The translations under genes and the position numbers were made by a program. Under the pieces are notes generated by a model. That model was not told the DNA's origin. It worked only from the letters and a program-made list of their open reading frames with translations, and did no database searches. Positions 1-13,100 of a stretch of DNA of 64,000 nt are shown in pieces; position 1 is the stretch's first letter, and each line of letters begins with the position of its first letter. This stretch comes from Tetracentron sinense (lineage: Eukaryota > Streptophyta > Magnoliopsida > Trochodendrales > Trochodendraceae), in the NCBI GenBank assembly GCA_015143295.1, contig CM026562.1:10134041-10198040 (forward strand), in the 5' to 3' direction.

Positions 1-165
1 TTTCACACGCCTGGGTTTGTCCCAGTGGTAGTGTATCTCCTTTTAAGGAGAAGAGACTCGTGTTCGAGTCCTGGTGTGGTCGTTGAGCACCCACCCTCGA
101 GTTCTAACCCGCTAACCTCCTGCATAGATAGATAAATGATTTAGGACTACAAAAAAAGAAAAAGG
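1..165 (+). mobile_element. tRNA-derived SINE, possibly cut by window edge
   Basis: An A-box-like segment (CCCAGTGGTAGTGT, about 22-35) and a B-box-like segment (GTTCGAGTCC, 62-71) are spaced as in the RNA polymerase III promoter of a tRNA-derived SINE. An A-rich tail follows near 150-168. The layout and 3' wording resemble the copy at 58466-58614. No foldable tRNA cloverleaf is apparent, so this is not called a tRNA gene. It lies about 1 kb upstream of the LNK2 start. Confidence 0.6.
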
Positions 166-251
166 AAACCATTTTCCCCCTTCTCTCTCATTTCTTATCT
201 CCCCTGTTTTCCAATCACACCCACTAGTCAACACTATCATTCATTCTCTAA

Positions 252-470
252 TTATAATAGTAGAGATATAGTGGTTTATTTGACTATCGAAATTTTTACA
301 CTACATAGGGTTTTCGTTTTTGGCTTAAACCTGAAAAATGAGATTTTTATTTATTATGAATTTAATTTTTTAAGTATTTTTATTGAATCCGAATGAGAGG
401 TATTTTCTTATTTTGATTAAAATCTTATAATAAGTGAAATGAAAAGTTAAGTTTTTAATAAAAATAAGTG
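252..470 (+). mobile_element. Fragment of large solo-LTR family in LNK2 upstream region
   Basis: This stretch aligns by eye with the reverse complement of about 37880-38060, the start of the reverse-strand LTR at 33261-38201. Shared words include AGTGGTTTATT, GACTATC, TTTAATTTTTTAAGTATT and GAGGTATTTTCTTATTTT. A near-identical pyrimidine-rich direct repeat of about 36 bp (about 171-206 and 489-524) brackets it. It is a U3-side fragment lying 0.7-0.9 kb upstream of the LNK2 start codon, not a complete LTR. Confidence 0.65.
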
Positions 471-534
471 AAATGAGAGGTATTTTCTCATTTTCCCCCT
501 TCTCTCTCATTTCTTATCTCCCCTTTTCTTGCCA

Positions 535-655
535 TGTGTCCCCCCTTTAACCCCATTTAACCGTGGGTAAGATTTGTCCACCCTTAAGTTTTACCCATCT
601 ATCATTTGGTTAAAAATAAAAAATAAAAAATTTAACCAAGGATAAAAAAAACTAA
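535..655 (+). repeat. Copy of dispersed ACATGTCCC...GGTTAAGATT repeat
   Basis: The order GCCATGTGTCCC, then CATTTAACCGTGGGTAAGAT, then a CCCATCTATC word and an AACCAAGG word near 635 matches the subrepeat that fills 58.7-62 kb and recurs at 31.2-31.8 kb. It lies in the LNK2 upstream region next to the LTR fragment. Confidence 0.55.
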
Positions 656-957
656 CCCAAGTTAATGGCAGTTGAAGGGGCGGCTGCTATATGAGAGCGA
701 GGAGCGAACCGGTGACAACGTGGTCCACGCCGAACCTTGATAGCGACCCCCAAAACAAGTCCAGCCACTAGCTATAACTCACCATAGGCGCACCTCGAAT
801 CAAACTTAAATGAAGTCCAAATGAACCCCAAATGAAATTCAAAACGTAGTTTTAGCCAATCAGTTTGCACCATTTGATTGTCTCTCTTCCTCACCACAAC
901 CTGCACATGGCACAAGAAATTTACACCACTCATTCACTTCACTTCCCTCCACGTTAT

Positions 958-967
958 GCCACGTGGC
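958..967 (+). promoter_or_regulatory. Perfect palindromic G-box, GCCACGTGGC
   Basis: A 10-bp perfect palindrome with a CACGTG core lies 198 bp upstream of the LNK2 start codon, followed by a pyrimidine-rich leader-like stretch. A CCAAT word is at 856-860. G-boxes are bound by bHLH (PIF) and bZIP (HY5/GBF) factors, which suits a light-induced clock gene. The transcription start is not visible, so the site could be promoter or 5' UTR. An ATG at 956 overlaps it and opens a 60-codon upstream ORF ending at 1138; its coding status is unknown. Confidence 0.6.
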
Positions 968-1164
968 ATCCCCACACTCGCCCTACTTTTCTCTTGTCTC
1001 CTCCTCCTCTTCAGCTTCTCTGCTTTCGCTCTTTTTGATCAATTGATGCCTCTCAACGGTATTTTCAGCAATCTTGAGACTCTGATAATTTATGGGTGGA
1101 AAAGATCGTTTTGGGTTAATCTCTGTGGGTTTTGGTAAAGAGATCTGCTGCAGTTTCTTCAGAG

Positions 1165-4100
1165 ATGTTTGATTGGAACAACGATGAGGTAATCCACTGA
1201 TTCTCGCCTGTTATATTTTTTGATTTTTTCCCCGAATTCTCCAATTCATATGCTAACATGGGGATGAAACAGAAATTAAAAAAAAAAAGATGAATTAACT
1301 AAATGGGTATTGTTTAAATCATTTTGTTTTACCATTTTTCTTATGGTAGTTAAGTTTCTGGGGAATTTCTGTGATGATTGTTACTATATTTGCGGTTTTG
1401 GGGTTTTTGTAATGGTATGTACTTGTGTTGTTTATAAAAGAATCATTAAATCATGTTTTAGGTGGCGTTTGGATTGGATTTTTTTGGCCAAAAATCAATT
1501 CTGATAAAATTGATCGTGTAGAAATTCATGATCAAATAATCATTTTTTCAAATAATAGTGTTCGGAGAATACGAAGTTGAGAGGCTCACCTACGAATTCT
1601 CTGAACAGTATTATTTGAAAAAATAATTATTTAACCATTAATTTCTACACAATCAATTTTACTAGAATTGATTTTTGGCCAAAAAATTCCAATCCAAACG
1701 ACGCTCTTCTGTTGAATTGGGAAGCTACTAAGACCGTGCATTTGAACCTGTTATCGATATGGAAAGAGAAACATGGTAATATTATGTTACTAAGCCATTG
1801 GCTCTTTAAATGGACTTCAAACTGGAAAATTTGATCTTTAAATGGACTCGGAAAAATCGAGGCAATCTCTTTGAAAGTGTAGTTTAGCGATGGGGTAGAA
1901 ATGATATGAAATTGGGAGATTTAAGTACGCGATAGAAGTCTCTGAAGCCCATATTCACCAATGATCCATGTCCATGTGGGGGCATAGCTCGAACCCGGTT
2001 CAGACTACCTTGTGTTGTTCCTTCAGATGTTTCTCTTACACTAACTATTTTGATATATTGTTACCCTTGATCATGGTATTAGTATTTTCATTCACGAGTG
2101 AATGGGATTTGTACTACTTCATGTTGGAAACTTCCCTCTTAAACTGCATTAATTGGACTACTAAAGATTCAGAATCACTCGGGCTGAGAGATGCTCTTTT
2201 GGAGTCTTTTTAGAAGATAGTCGAAGCATTCCACATGCAAGGGATGTGGCAGCTTTATTTTTGAAGCTCATATTCATTAGTAGTCCATGTCCACTGTGTG
2301 CCATAGCTCGAACCTAGATTGCCTTGTGTTGTTCCTTCAATTGTTTCTATTAAACTTTTTTTTTTTGTTACCTTGATCTTGGTGCTCTTATTTCCTTTCA
2401 CGAGTGAATGGGATTTGTACTACTTCTTGGAAACTTCCCATTTATACTGCATGAATCGGGCTACTAAGAAAGCAAAATACTCAGCTGAGAGACACTCTTT
2501 TTGAGTGTTTTTTGAAGATAGTTGAAGCTTCCCACGTGTAAGCGATGTGGCAGCTTTGTTTTTGGGATTCAATTCAGCTCTAGTCTTTCCCAGCGAGTTT
2601 GCATTACTAGCGGAAGGCGGAGCATCTAACATCCTTTTGGATGCCCTAGATACTTTGAAAAGGCAGACATTTCTCTATAAAATTAGATTCTTATAAAGTA
2701 CCATGAAGCCTGGTTTAGTTGATTAATTTATCTTATCTTGTTTGGACTTTAGACACATGGTCTATTCTGCTCCGCATAAGAGTAGGCTTATTCTTTTTTC
2801 TGTTTCAAAGCTATCTAGAACTAGATTAATCTCTGGTTGGCTACATTTTGGATTATATCAAATCATGTTTTCTCTGTTTGGTCAGAGTCTGCAGTTAAGC
2901 CAGTTATTGTCTGCTGGGTCACAGATTTGTGGTTGATTCGGTTTGCTATGTTCTATATTAAGTCCAATTATGGTTTTTGGTTGACAAAGGATCTTCTATA
3001 TGATCTAGGTGGGCACTAGTCTCTGACAAAGTCAGTGACCGAAGATTCAAGATTTGTAGATCTCTTTAAGCAATTTGTACAATTATAGATAGCAATCAGT
3101 AGTCCAGATGGACTGTTAGATAGACTAGTCTGATTGAACTTTTAGATGCCACTGGAAGTGGAATTTCTATTATGAGAAGAGAGGTGAAGGAGATGGCTCT
3201 CTAGAATGGGCTGGCTGTCAATCTTGACTTTGGAGATCTTCTATTATTGTCTCTATTTGGGATGGACTGGGCTTGATAGGTCTACTCTAATCTGACAGAC
3301 TTGGGACAGGCTTGCTACTCTCTGGTTTGGTCTTCTGTGGCAGACAGATCTTCTTCTTTATGATTCAGGATAGGCTCACTGCAGCAGAGTTTATGTACTT
3401 CGGTACAAAACTCTTCTCTCCCTCCTTATAAAGGGGAGCGTGGTGGGCTTGCCCATCCAATGGGTACATTCCCTATAGTCTCAGGTCTCATTTCCAAAGC
3501 CTGGAGACACGGTTCACTGAACTGAGTCGTGTACTTCTTTGGGGCAGCAAACTCATGGAGTCACCTTGATTAGACAATCCTGATCGACCCTGATCACCAG
3601 GGAGTTCTATGGGAGACTAATTGACCCATCACCTCATTACTTCACTGCGTGGACACGTGGCCACACAATCAATTTTATCAACTTCATGGACGACTCTTAG
3701 GTAATCAAAATACTGGATGATTCTAATACGACTCCTCGGCGATGCGCACGTACGAAGCGCAAAGTGCCATTGCACCCAAGCCCTTGTCCTTGCTTGCACT
3801 TGACCCGAAACTGAACCCGTGTCCGAGCCCGTGCCTGTGCACATGAGCATGTGTGCGCTGCGAGACGATTTTATTGTACACGATTTGAACGAAGTCATGG
3901 AATAGCGAAACAGGATTTGTGTTGATGATCCCAAATATTTGGGATAAGGATTTTTGATGACTAGATTTCTGAAGAATAGAGGGAAGGTGTTGTGATTCTC
4001 CTTTGTTTTTTTGTATATTTGACTATTTGTATTCTTGAAGATTACAAAGGGGCCATCAGGCACTTAAAGACATGGACATTTAAAGATTTTTTTTTGGATA

Positions 4101-7100
4101 TGTTTTTTTTGGGGACTGTTGTTGCAATATCTAAGGTTGGTATATGGCATGACTATTGCTAGATTGATGAAGGGGGATGGGCAAGTCAGGGCTTCATCCA
4201 ATTGATTGAAGAAGTCAAAGCAGTCACCCAAATCCAATTCAGCACACAAGGTAAAATGGATGAACTGGTTTGGTACTATGAGAAGAGTGGACAATTCTCA
4301 TTGCGATCGGTGCACCATAAACATGCTGCTGATTATCCCAAGGGTCAAGCTAGGAAAGCAAGCACATCTCAGGTTGTTTCCACTCACGTCTAGAAAGTTT
4401 TATGGAAGTTGCTGCCCCTTCCCCCGAAAATATGCTGGTTTATTTGGTGATGCCTCCATGATGCAATTCCCAATCAAGAAGCCCTCTCTAAGTGCACAAT
4501 TCCCATTGAAAATGGATGTCTATTTTGCGATCAACACACAGGATCTACTACTCATCTATTTTTTAAGTGTCAATTAGCACGGAGTGTGTGGTGGGGATCA
4601 TCCTTATCTATAAGAACTCACCAAAGTAATCTAAGACACTTCAGAGAGTGGTGAACACAGTGGGCAGATTGAAGCTCAGATTCTATGATTCAGTGAGATA
4701 CATCTCATACTGTGCTTCCATCATATGGAGCATTTGGAAGGCTCGTAATGCTAAGCTATACCATTCTATGCAGCCAAACCCAGTTCAGATTATTCTACAG
4801 GCGGAAAAGATCTCTAATAAAAGCTTTCAGGGGGGCGACACCAAGGGTAAAAGCACAGACACCAGTCATCCCCTTGGACGAAATGGCAATTTTTTTTAGT
4901 CACCCTCTCGTGTAGTAGGAAGGATGGACGCATGTGGAGTTTGAAGTGGACGCTGAACATATTGCGAATCTAATACTCCACCCAGATCAACCTAATCCGT
5001 TGGAGATTGCAGCAGTGATGGAAGACATCAAACAGAAGCTGGTGCATATTCCTCACCATTTGGTATTTTGGTTACCTCTCCTCGACAAACTAATGTTTTT
5101 GCTCACAAGCTAGCACGTCATAGTCTTCAACTTTCAACTTTGTACTCAACAAATCTTCCTTCCTCTCAGGTTTCACCTGAGAGATGTTGTCAAATCTTAG
5201 TTCAAAGGACGACTCAGGCTGTTCAAGAGCTTCCTCCTTAGTTGTAACTATTAACTTCCAACAAAAAAATTAAAAATTGATTGAAGAAGGGAGCAGAATT
5301 ATGGCCGGGATGTTCGTAATGAAGACTTCTTGATCGATCCTTTCCCATATTTGAGACTTGTGGAAAAGTTGACTCATCTTACAATTATGAAACCAGACAT
5401 CTTATACTTTGTTAATGCAGTGAGCTTGTTCATGCATGAACACCAACGACTCCATACTTAAGACCTTGAGTAGGATTTTGCAACTTTTAAATTCCTCTCT
5501 ATAAAGTCATATAGATGTAGACAAGCCCTAATATTTAAGCAACCAACCAAGAAGAAGGGGGTGTACTTCAGAACTTCCATCCAAAGTGGTTCTCATGAAG
5601 GCAGCAAAATTGTAAATGGTTTTCTACAAAGAGCAAAAATGATAGGAAACAAGAGGCCTCACTTTCTTTCCGTCTTTTCAGATTGAAACAAATATGGCAG
5701 CAAAGAGTTTCAGGACTCTTGACATTCTGTTTATTCTCGTATTTTGTTTGACTGATTGTTGTCCACCTTTCATTGAGTACCTTGGAATTCCATGTGGATC
5801 CACTCATTTTTTTATTACAACCTCATCTAAAATCTGTCTATTCTTAACTGAGGCAATGAGTAAGAGATATAATCTTCCCATCAATTCCACTAGTCGAAAA
5901 TCCAAAGCCTTTGCCATAAACTTGTAAACACTTCCAACTAACCGATTTTAAAAAAAACTCGTAAACATTTCCCACTAGGCTGATAGGGCAAATATCTCTC
6001 AAATCTTATGCTCCTGCTTTCTTGGGGATTAAGGCCTTGGAGGAACAATTCTAGTAATTGTCCAGGTTAGCTTCTTCCTAATGCCTTCATAAAATATGGG
6101 GGATTGATCTGGACAAAGAATGTATATGGAGACTTCAACTGCAGTAGCCGGAGATGACATACGATTGATAAGGTAGGTCGCTGTAAGAACCATTTCAGGC
6201 TTTTAGCCCATAACTTCTTCGGTACATTCATTCATCTGAGTAGGCTTCGAGCAACTTCTATAAGGTACCATTGTTTCCTCTCTGATCTTTAATTCTTCAC
6301 GGAACTTCCTCAAATAAGTTTCAGAAATTCGGAAATATTCAAACTCATCAAACATTACCAATTTTCCCGGCAAAAATGCCTTACCAGATTTATTAATCAA
6401 AATTTGATTTTTTTTCCTCACAAAACACTCTGGAAGATTAAAATCTACACCAAAAAAACTAGATATACATTCCCTTTGACTTGTTCTAGTTTTTCTAGGG
6501 GGACTGCGTCCATAGAGTTGCTGATGTCAGTCGTATGGTTTTTCCTTTTTTGTGTACTCATTTGCTTATCTTGATCAAAAAACCTTGCTCTGATACCAAG
6601 TAGAAAGATTTTTATTTATTTTTGGTGATGAGGGCTTCTAGGCCTCTTAGAGCACCCGACTAATTCCTGGGAAAAAATGGAGGAAGAAAAGAAAAATTGT
6701 AGAGAAAGATTAGGGGCTGACTCCTCCTTTTTATTATTTATATCACTCATAAAGTCAGTTCACAATAGTACCCTTAATGACATGATACTGTGTATCTACA
6801 CCTATAATAATAACATATCTCAACATTTTTGTCTCTTCCCAAGTTCCCAACAAACCTTGGGGATACGAGGTTGTAGTGCTTCCAAATCCCCCCTAACAAC
6901 ATCTTCGACTTCAATAAGGGTTTCAAAGAACTCTTTTATCATCCATATGGATTGATCTAGGGACTCGCCTAAGGTCCCTCCTTTTCACCCTAATCTTGGC
7001 AGCTAACAAATTAGCATCTATTTTCTTACGGTCTATCCCCGCGAATCCTCCACACAAATATCTGATAGATTTGAATGTTGAATCTACCCATAGGTGAAAG

Positions 7101-10100
7101 GGTATTCCATGAACTCAAATCCATCTAGGTTACACCAGAGATTCATGAGTTAGAGAATTTTCTGAAGGCAGCCATTGGGTGGAAGACAGCCGCCCATGAT
7201 TTCCTAACTGATCTTCAGTACATCTTCAAACCTCACAAAAAAGAGAGCCCTCAATTTTGCATACGAGAAGTGGGGAGATGAATTTCTTTTCTGATAAAAA
7301 CGCTCAATTTCTCTGCTAATCCCTTCCCATCATCCCACAGGTCCACCTTCCCCACCACATTACAAACGGATACTAAGGACCATATCCCCAAAATTTTCTC
7401 CTCCAGATATGTGATCTTTATAATATCCACACCTCCACTCTGAGAAACTTTGCATGCCACCCTATCGAAGGATGAGCTTAGTGAAACAAAGGAGGTTGCT
7501 GAATAACGGGGAACATGAAATGATTCTTAATAACAAAAGTTAAATTCCTCCACCCACTACCGCTAGCCCCTTTGGAATTACAGTGGCTTTTGTCGTGCAC
7601 TCCTTGAAGAATTCCGTGAGCCTGAGAAACGAACTTCTATAATTTGTCCTTTCCAACACAAACAACAACACAGCCGAGTTGTATATCCATTGATTTGGCA
7701 TGAAATGCATAGGGAGGACATAGTCCTTGTAAAGGTACCTGCCCACTGTCATGAGCAGATTGGCTGTGTGCTTGAGTGTCCTCCCAAAGGAGGACACATG
7801 CCTCAGCAGGAGATTTTTTTTTTGGGTAACTGAGGGTGTCCCAAACCCTTCGAGCCAAGGACTAGTCCCTTCGGGTATCCACACCGACCCACTTGGAATT
7901 TTCCCTACGGATACAAGGTAAGTCCTGTCATCTTTGTTTTGGACATGACCAGGAATGAGAGGGGGATTAACTTCCCCCTCTCCATACGATATTATCGTAT
8001 CTTTAAGAGAGCATTGGTTTGATGTCCAATACACGTGCCATGTGGCACATGTCTTTTTCCTTGGACTGCAGGGGGAGATCACTTTAGAGAAATTCAAGGA
8101 CATATGACAGCTTTTGGGCTGCTATATATCAGATTCCCCGACTAACCAGTAACCATTTCTAAATCTACCATAGTGAGATGCCGAACGATAACCTCAAATT
8201 TTTAGCACTTGAATGCCATGTATCTCGCCTCAAAAGCCTCCCTTGAATTCATACTCCCTCCACAAAGAACAGTAAACACTTCTACCTCAAAAGGGAAAAC
8301 AAATAACAAGAGACTACCACCCCAATTCATCAGAACCACTTCATTAGCTGTATACTGTCCTTATTATACCCATCTTATGACCTGATCCACCTCTAGCTCT
8401 CCTTCAGAAAAATCTTTGACAAGGTGATTTTGGAGCAAGGTTTTCCGTTCTTACCATCTAGAAGGACTTGCTTGGGATTCAATCTTTTCTGTAATGCATG
8501 GAATCCATCCTTTAATTATCTAGGTTACTTCTACCCACTATTACAAATCTGCCGAGAAATACTCAATTTCTCTCGAGAAAAACCGAGAAAAACATTTAAA
8601 GTTTAGAACTCCGTTTTTATTGCTATATTTTAAAAATCTTGCGAGAAATATAATTTTCTCTTTTTATTCCGTATATATCATGAGATTTAGCCGAGATTGC
8701 AAAAATATCAAGAGAAATACACAATGTTGTTGGTTTTATGAATTTATAACTTAGTGATATTTATTACTATTTTATGTAATTTCATATATTTTTTTAATCA
8801 TTGCCGAAATTTCGGCTAGAAATACCCAAAAAAAATCAGATTTGAAAATTTCCCGAGAAAAACTTCGGCTGATAAAAAACTGAGAATGAGATTTGTAACA
8901 CTGCAGTTCTACCGCACCCAGGCACCCTATAGTCATAGTTAGAAAAAGTTGCAGAGGGTCATGCCATGTATCTTGGGGTGGCTTTTTGATTGGGATCCTC
9001 TTTCTTTGATCTGTCCGACTCATTTATGTCCCCTCTCGGGGAAACATATTCTTCATTCCATCTTCCTGATTTCTAACTATACTCTGTGTTGGGAACCTTC
9101 TTTCTTCACCCTTCACTTTCCATATTAGATTAATAGAGAAATAGGAAGTTGGGTTAGTAGATTACGTAGGAGGGAAAGGGAGTCTTATAGAAAAGAGGAA
9201 GTTGGGGAAATATGTCCTTTATTGTTATTATGCTAATCAGTAGGGTGGAGATCTTTGAGATCCTTAGTTTTAGGAAGTTTAGTAGGTGTCTTTTGTTTTA
9301 ATTATAAATAGGTGTAATTGCTTGAGAGAAGGAACTAATAAAAAAAACCTCTAAATTCTTAAGAGATTGATCTTCTTGAAACGATCATTATTGTTTTTCT
9401 CTTGTTATGATATGGGATCCTAACACTCTGTGAGGGCACCACCTCTTACATCTCCATGTCTTTCTATTGGTTATCATCTTCATTGACAACAACTGCAAAG
9501 GAAGTGCCTCTACCGATAGTTGAAATGACCATCGGTAGATTCCTAGGACTAGGAGTGCTCTTTTCAGCTTCATTTAGATTTTATCTAGATTTTCTAGGGT
9601 TAGAGACTTTTGTCTGTTTACTCCATAGTCCATCCCACCACATACCTCCCCAATAATTTGGAGCATGTTTCAATTCCACAGATGGAAAGGAAGTCCTTTG
9701 ATATAGATTTATCTTTCTCCAACTCGTTTATCTATGGATAAGGTATTAATGGCTGGTCACCATCCAAGAAACCTAAACCTAAACCTTTGCAAAGCAATGT
9801 GATTCAAATCTCTTCTACGCATTTGGGCCATATCTATTTCCAATGTAATGAAGAAGAACTAAATGGAAAGAAAGGTGCGGAATATAGATTACCCGTAAAC
9901 CTGTATGTTTTTTTTCGGGCCATATCTATTTCCAATGTAATGAAGAAGATTGTTCGCCGGTCACTAAATGGAAAGAAAGGTGTGGAATATAGATTACCCG
10001 TAAACCTGTATGTTTTTTTTTCCTTTTCTCGAGTCCCATAAATAGTATCACCCTAGATGTTGCATTTGCATACTGCAGCAAACTTCCATCTACTGAATCA

Positions 10101-13100
10101 TCTTTCCCTCTGATTATACTCTGTTTTCATGGCTTTAACCATCTGATCTCAACCACTGACTGAGCCTCTATCTCTTTTGTAGTAGCCCTATCTGCTAAAC
10201 AGGTCCTTTTTTTGGAGGTCTTGCTAGATGAACTATTGGAGGTTTTGGGATCTCCATAACGAGAAAATCATGCACCAAGTCCTCTAAACACCCCATCTGT
10301 TGCAATTCGTACCCTTCGAAAATATGACACACCTACTCCTTTCATCATAAGTCTCAGCCACCTTCACAAACCTACCTTTTGAGTCTAGTCTATTCTCAGC
10401 TACGATTCCTTTTTGGTAGAAGGGCGATAGTGCATCCTCTCAGCTGCTTCCATTTCTGCTAACCCATTGATCCCTTCTGCCTCAGCTCAAATAGAAATCA
10501 AGTATCCCTTTCCTCTCTCCACGATCCTCGGGAATGTTCACAAAGTATCTACCTCTTCAATGAGGTCAAAGGAGTAGTTTGGCCAGCAAAAATCTTTCGC
10601 TGCGTGTTAGAATACCTCCTTCCTCTCTCCCTTTCATGGAGAAATTTATTAAGCTCTTTTGTGAGGGCTAAAATGAAAAGATGAAGCTAGTTAGGATTAA
10701 ATGAAAAAGGTCCATTCTCCGGACCTCGACCAAATAATTATAAGATTTTCTCATAAAATGTTTTTAATTATCAAACTGAATGCATGTTTTACAGGTTTCA
10801 GTTAGCTTTTTGAATGTGTTCTTTGATCTTTGAAATTTTTTTTGGTTAAATATGTACCCCATGCTTTTAATCAAATCTACTGAAACTCTTGTAATGTCAC
10901 TGTTTGGCATTGCTTCAGGTTGTCTTCCCAACTTTGCAGTGAAATATCCCCATACAGATATGCATTGTTATTTTTTCAAAACTGAGATGCTTGTTCTGTT
11001 ATCTTAATTTTTTTATTTGATTTTGATGATCTTTTTCTTGTCAATGGGCCGAAGAGTAAGCCCTAGTCTAATATTGTCCACTTGGTTTCTGTTGTAATTA
11101 TCTTCAGTTACGGCGATGCCTAAAACTCCTGTTTTATTTTATTTATTTATTCTTGCAGCTTGCGGACTTAATATGGGATGAGGCCACTGAGAGTGATGAT
11201 CATATTGTGCCTTATCGCAAGGGAAATGAAAAGAAATCTCCAATAATATTTGGAGATCACCGCAAGAAGCAATGGAATCAAGAAAGCTGTACTGTTAAGC
11301 CTGCAAATCAGAATACTTCGGGAAATAAAACCGATTTCCATGGCTGTAAGCTGGAAAGCTGTTTCCACTTTGACACAAATGAAGGACTTTCCACCTCAGG
11401 ACTTCACATGGATTCATGGCCTGATTTGCCTTTACCATATGCTGCATGCAGCAAAGGCTCTCCTGCCAGAAATGGTCAGGATTCCATGGGTGCTGATGCA
11501 TATAATGATTTAACCAAAATGACCAACATCAATTCAGCTAGAGGTGATGTGATTACAATTCTATTTCTTTGATCAGATTGCATGCTTTGTAGTAAGACCA
11601 TCTCTAAGATATGACGTTTCTCAACAGCTGAAAGGGCTCAACTAGACAATGAGCCTGAACTTTTCCGAGATGAGCATGAGGATAAAGAGCATAATGACTT
11701 TCTTGACTATGGTTGGGATAACATTGGGTGCTTCGATGATCTTGATAGAATCTTTAGGTAATAAATGATCTTTGCATGCTTCTCACTACACCTGATGGAT
11801 TTTCCTCATCACAGCATATTAATGTGGCCCTTGGTAATGAGTGATAATGCAAAAATATTAATCTTATAGGTCAATGTTATCTATCTGACGCGCTATCCTC
11901 ACAAGTGATGATTTTGCAGAAACGATGACCCAATATTTGGATGTGAAAGTCTTGGTAATGCAGATGAATTATGGTCATCTTCTACAGATGTAATTAACAG
12001 CCTAGCAAAATCTTTTCCCTTGCCTGTGGGTTCTCCAAGTTCAGGTTTAGGAGCATTGAGGAAGAGGTCCGAGCATTATGATATTAAAACAGAATTTGAG
12101 CAACAAGAAGATCAGTTTCTTACCCCTGGCTGTGGGGGGATGATTGATCCCACGTCTCATGGTCTACAAAATGTGCATGTAAGCAAGGATGAGGTTGCTG
12201 GAAAACAATGCTGCTCTTCTGTTGGTCCACTAGTTGTATTTCCTGGAGGTAAAAGTAAGCCCTTACCAGATGAGAAGGTATGATTCATAAATATACAGGA
12301 TGATCAGTCCTTAACATTTGCATTTTTTTCACTTAAATGGTTTGAACAAAGAATAGAAATCACTTGCATGTTTGCTTTCACAGACAGATTTGGACAGGGT
12401 TGGAAAGATAACATTGTCGAACTCCTGCCTTGCTAGTGATAATGGTGAAGCTCAGAATGAATTTTCTGACAAGGTAGTTTGTTTGACAGCTTTGGCCAGT
12501 TATAAAGTACTCATTTGTCCACATTGAACAATGTATAGTGCTCTAAATTTGCTAATGAAATACCCATGCTCCTCGCTAAAAACATGAGTTTTTTTTGTCC
12601 TGTGAAGTTGGCTAGAATGTTATCCAAGTACGTACTGGAACTTGATGCAAATCTTCTATTTGAATTATCTATGTCAAATACAGGCATAGAATATCATCAC
12701 TTGGTGATCACATTTCTCTTATTTAACTCTGGGTTCTAATTTTGATGATAATCTTGGTTGAGTTTACTGGATTTTCTTTCAAGTACTATACTTAAAAAAA
12801 AATCATAATACTGTGGTGAAGATTATGTATGCTCAGCCATATGGTCATTATTCCACACCATGCAAATGCTACACCACCCTTCACAGTGGCCAGATTCAAA
12901 GTTCATATTTTCTTAAATGGTCTTGTCGTCTTGAACATCTGATAAATAGTTGTCGTCTAAGAGGAAGGGATCTAATAGTGTATGATCTAGGATTGTCTTG
13001 TGCGAATTTGGTGAGTGGATACTATACCAGGATGATCTGACATTTGAATTCGCTCGATGAACAAAGTCACAATTTGCCTTTACTTCACTCCTCATACTAT

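Larger units (their letters stand above)
1189..11158 (+). other. LNK2 intron 1 (9,970 bp, phase 0)
   Basis: It begins GTAATC after GAG (Glu8) and ends TTGCAG before CTT (Leu9), after a T-rich tract. It holds a foldback MITE, a 319-bp tandem duplication, an L1 LINE tail, a copia pol scrap, reverse-strand LINE ORF1 remains with a SINE, a MITE and a solo copia LTR inside them, and a 92-bp tandem duplication. Its last 560 bp (10600-11158) show no repeat I recognise. Confidence 0.9.

Noticed and set aside
7540..8103. 187-codon ORF on the reverse strand as a host gene
   Set aside because: Its C-terminal part resembles LINE ORF1 linker, and it runs through a SINE fragment, so it is chance openness in LINE remains.
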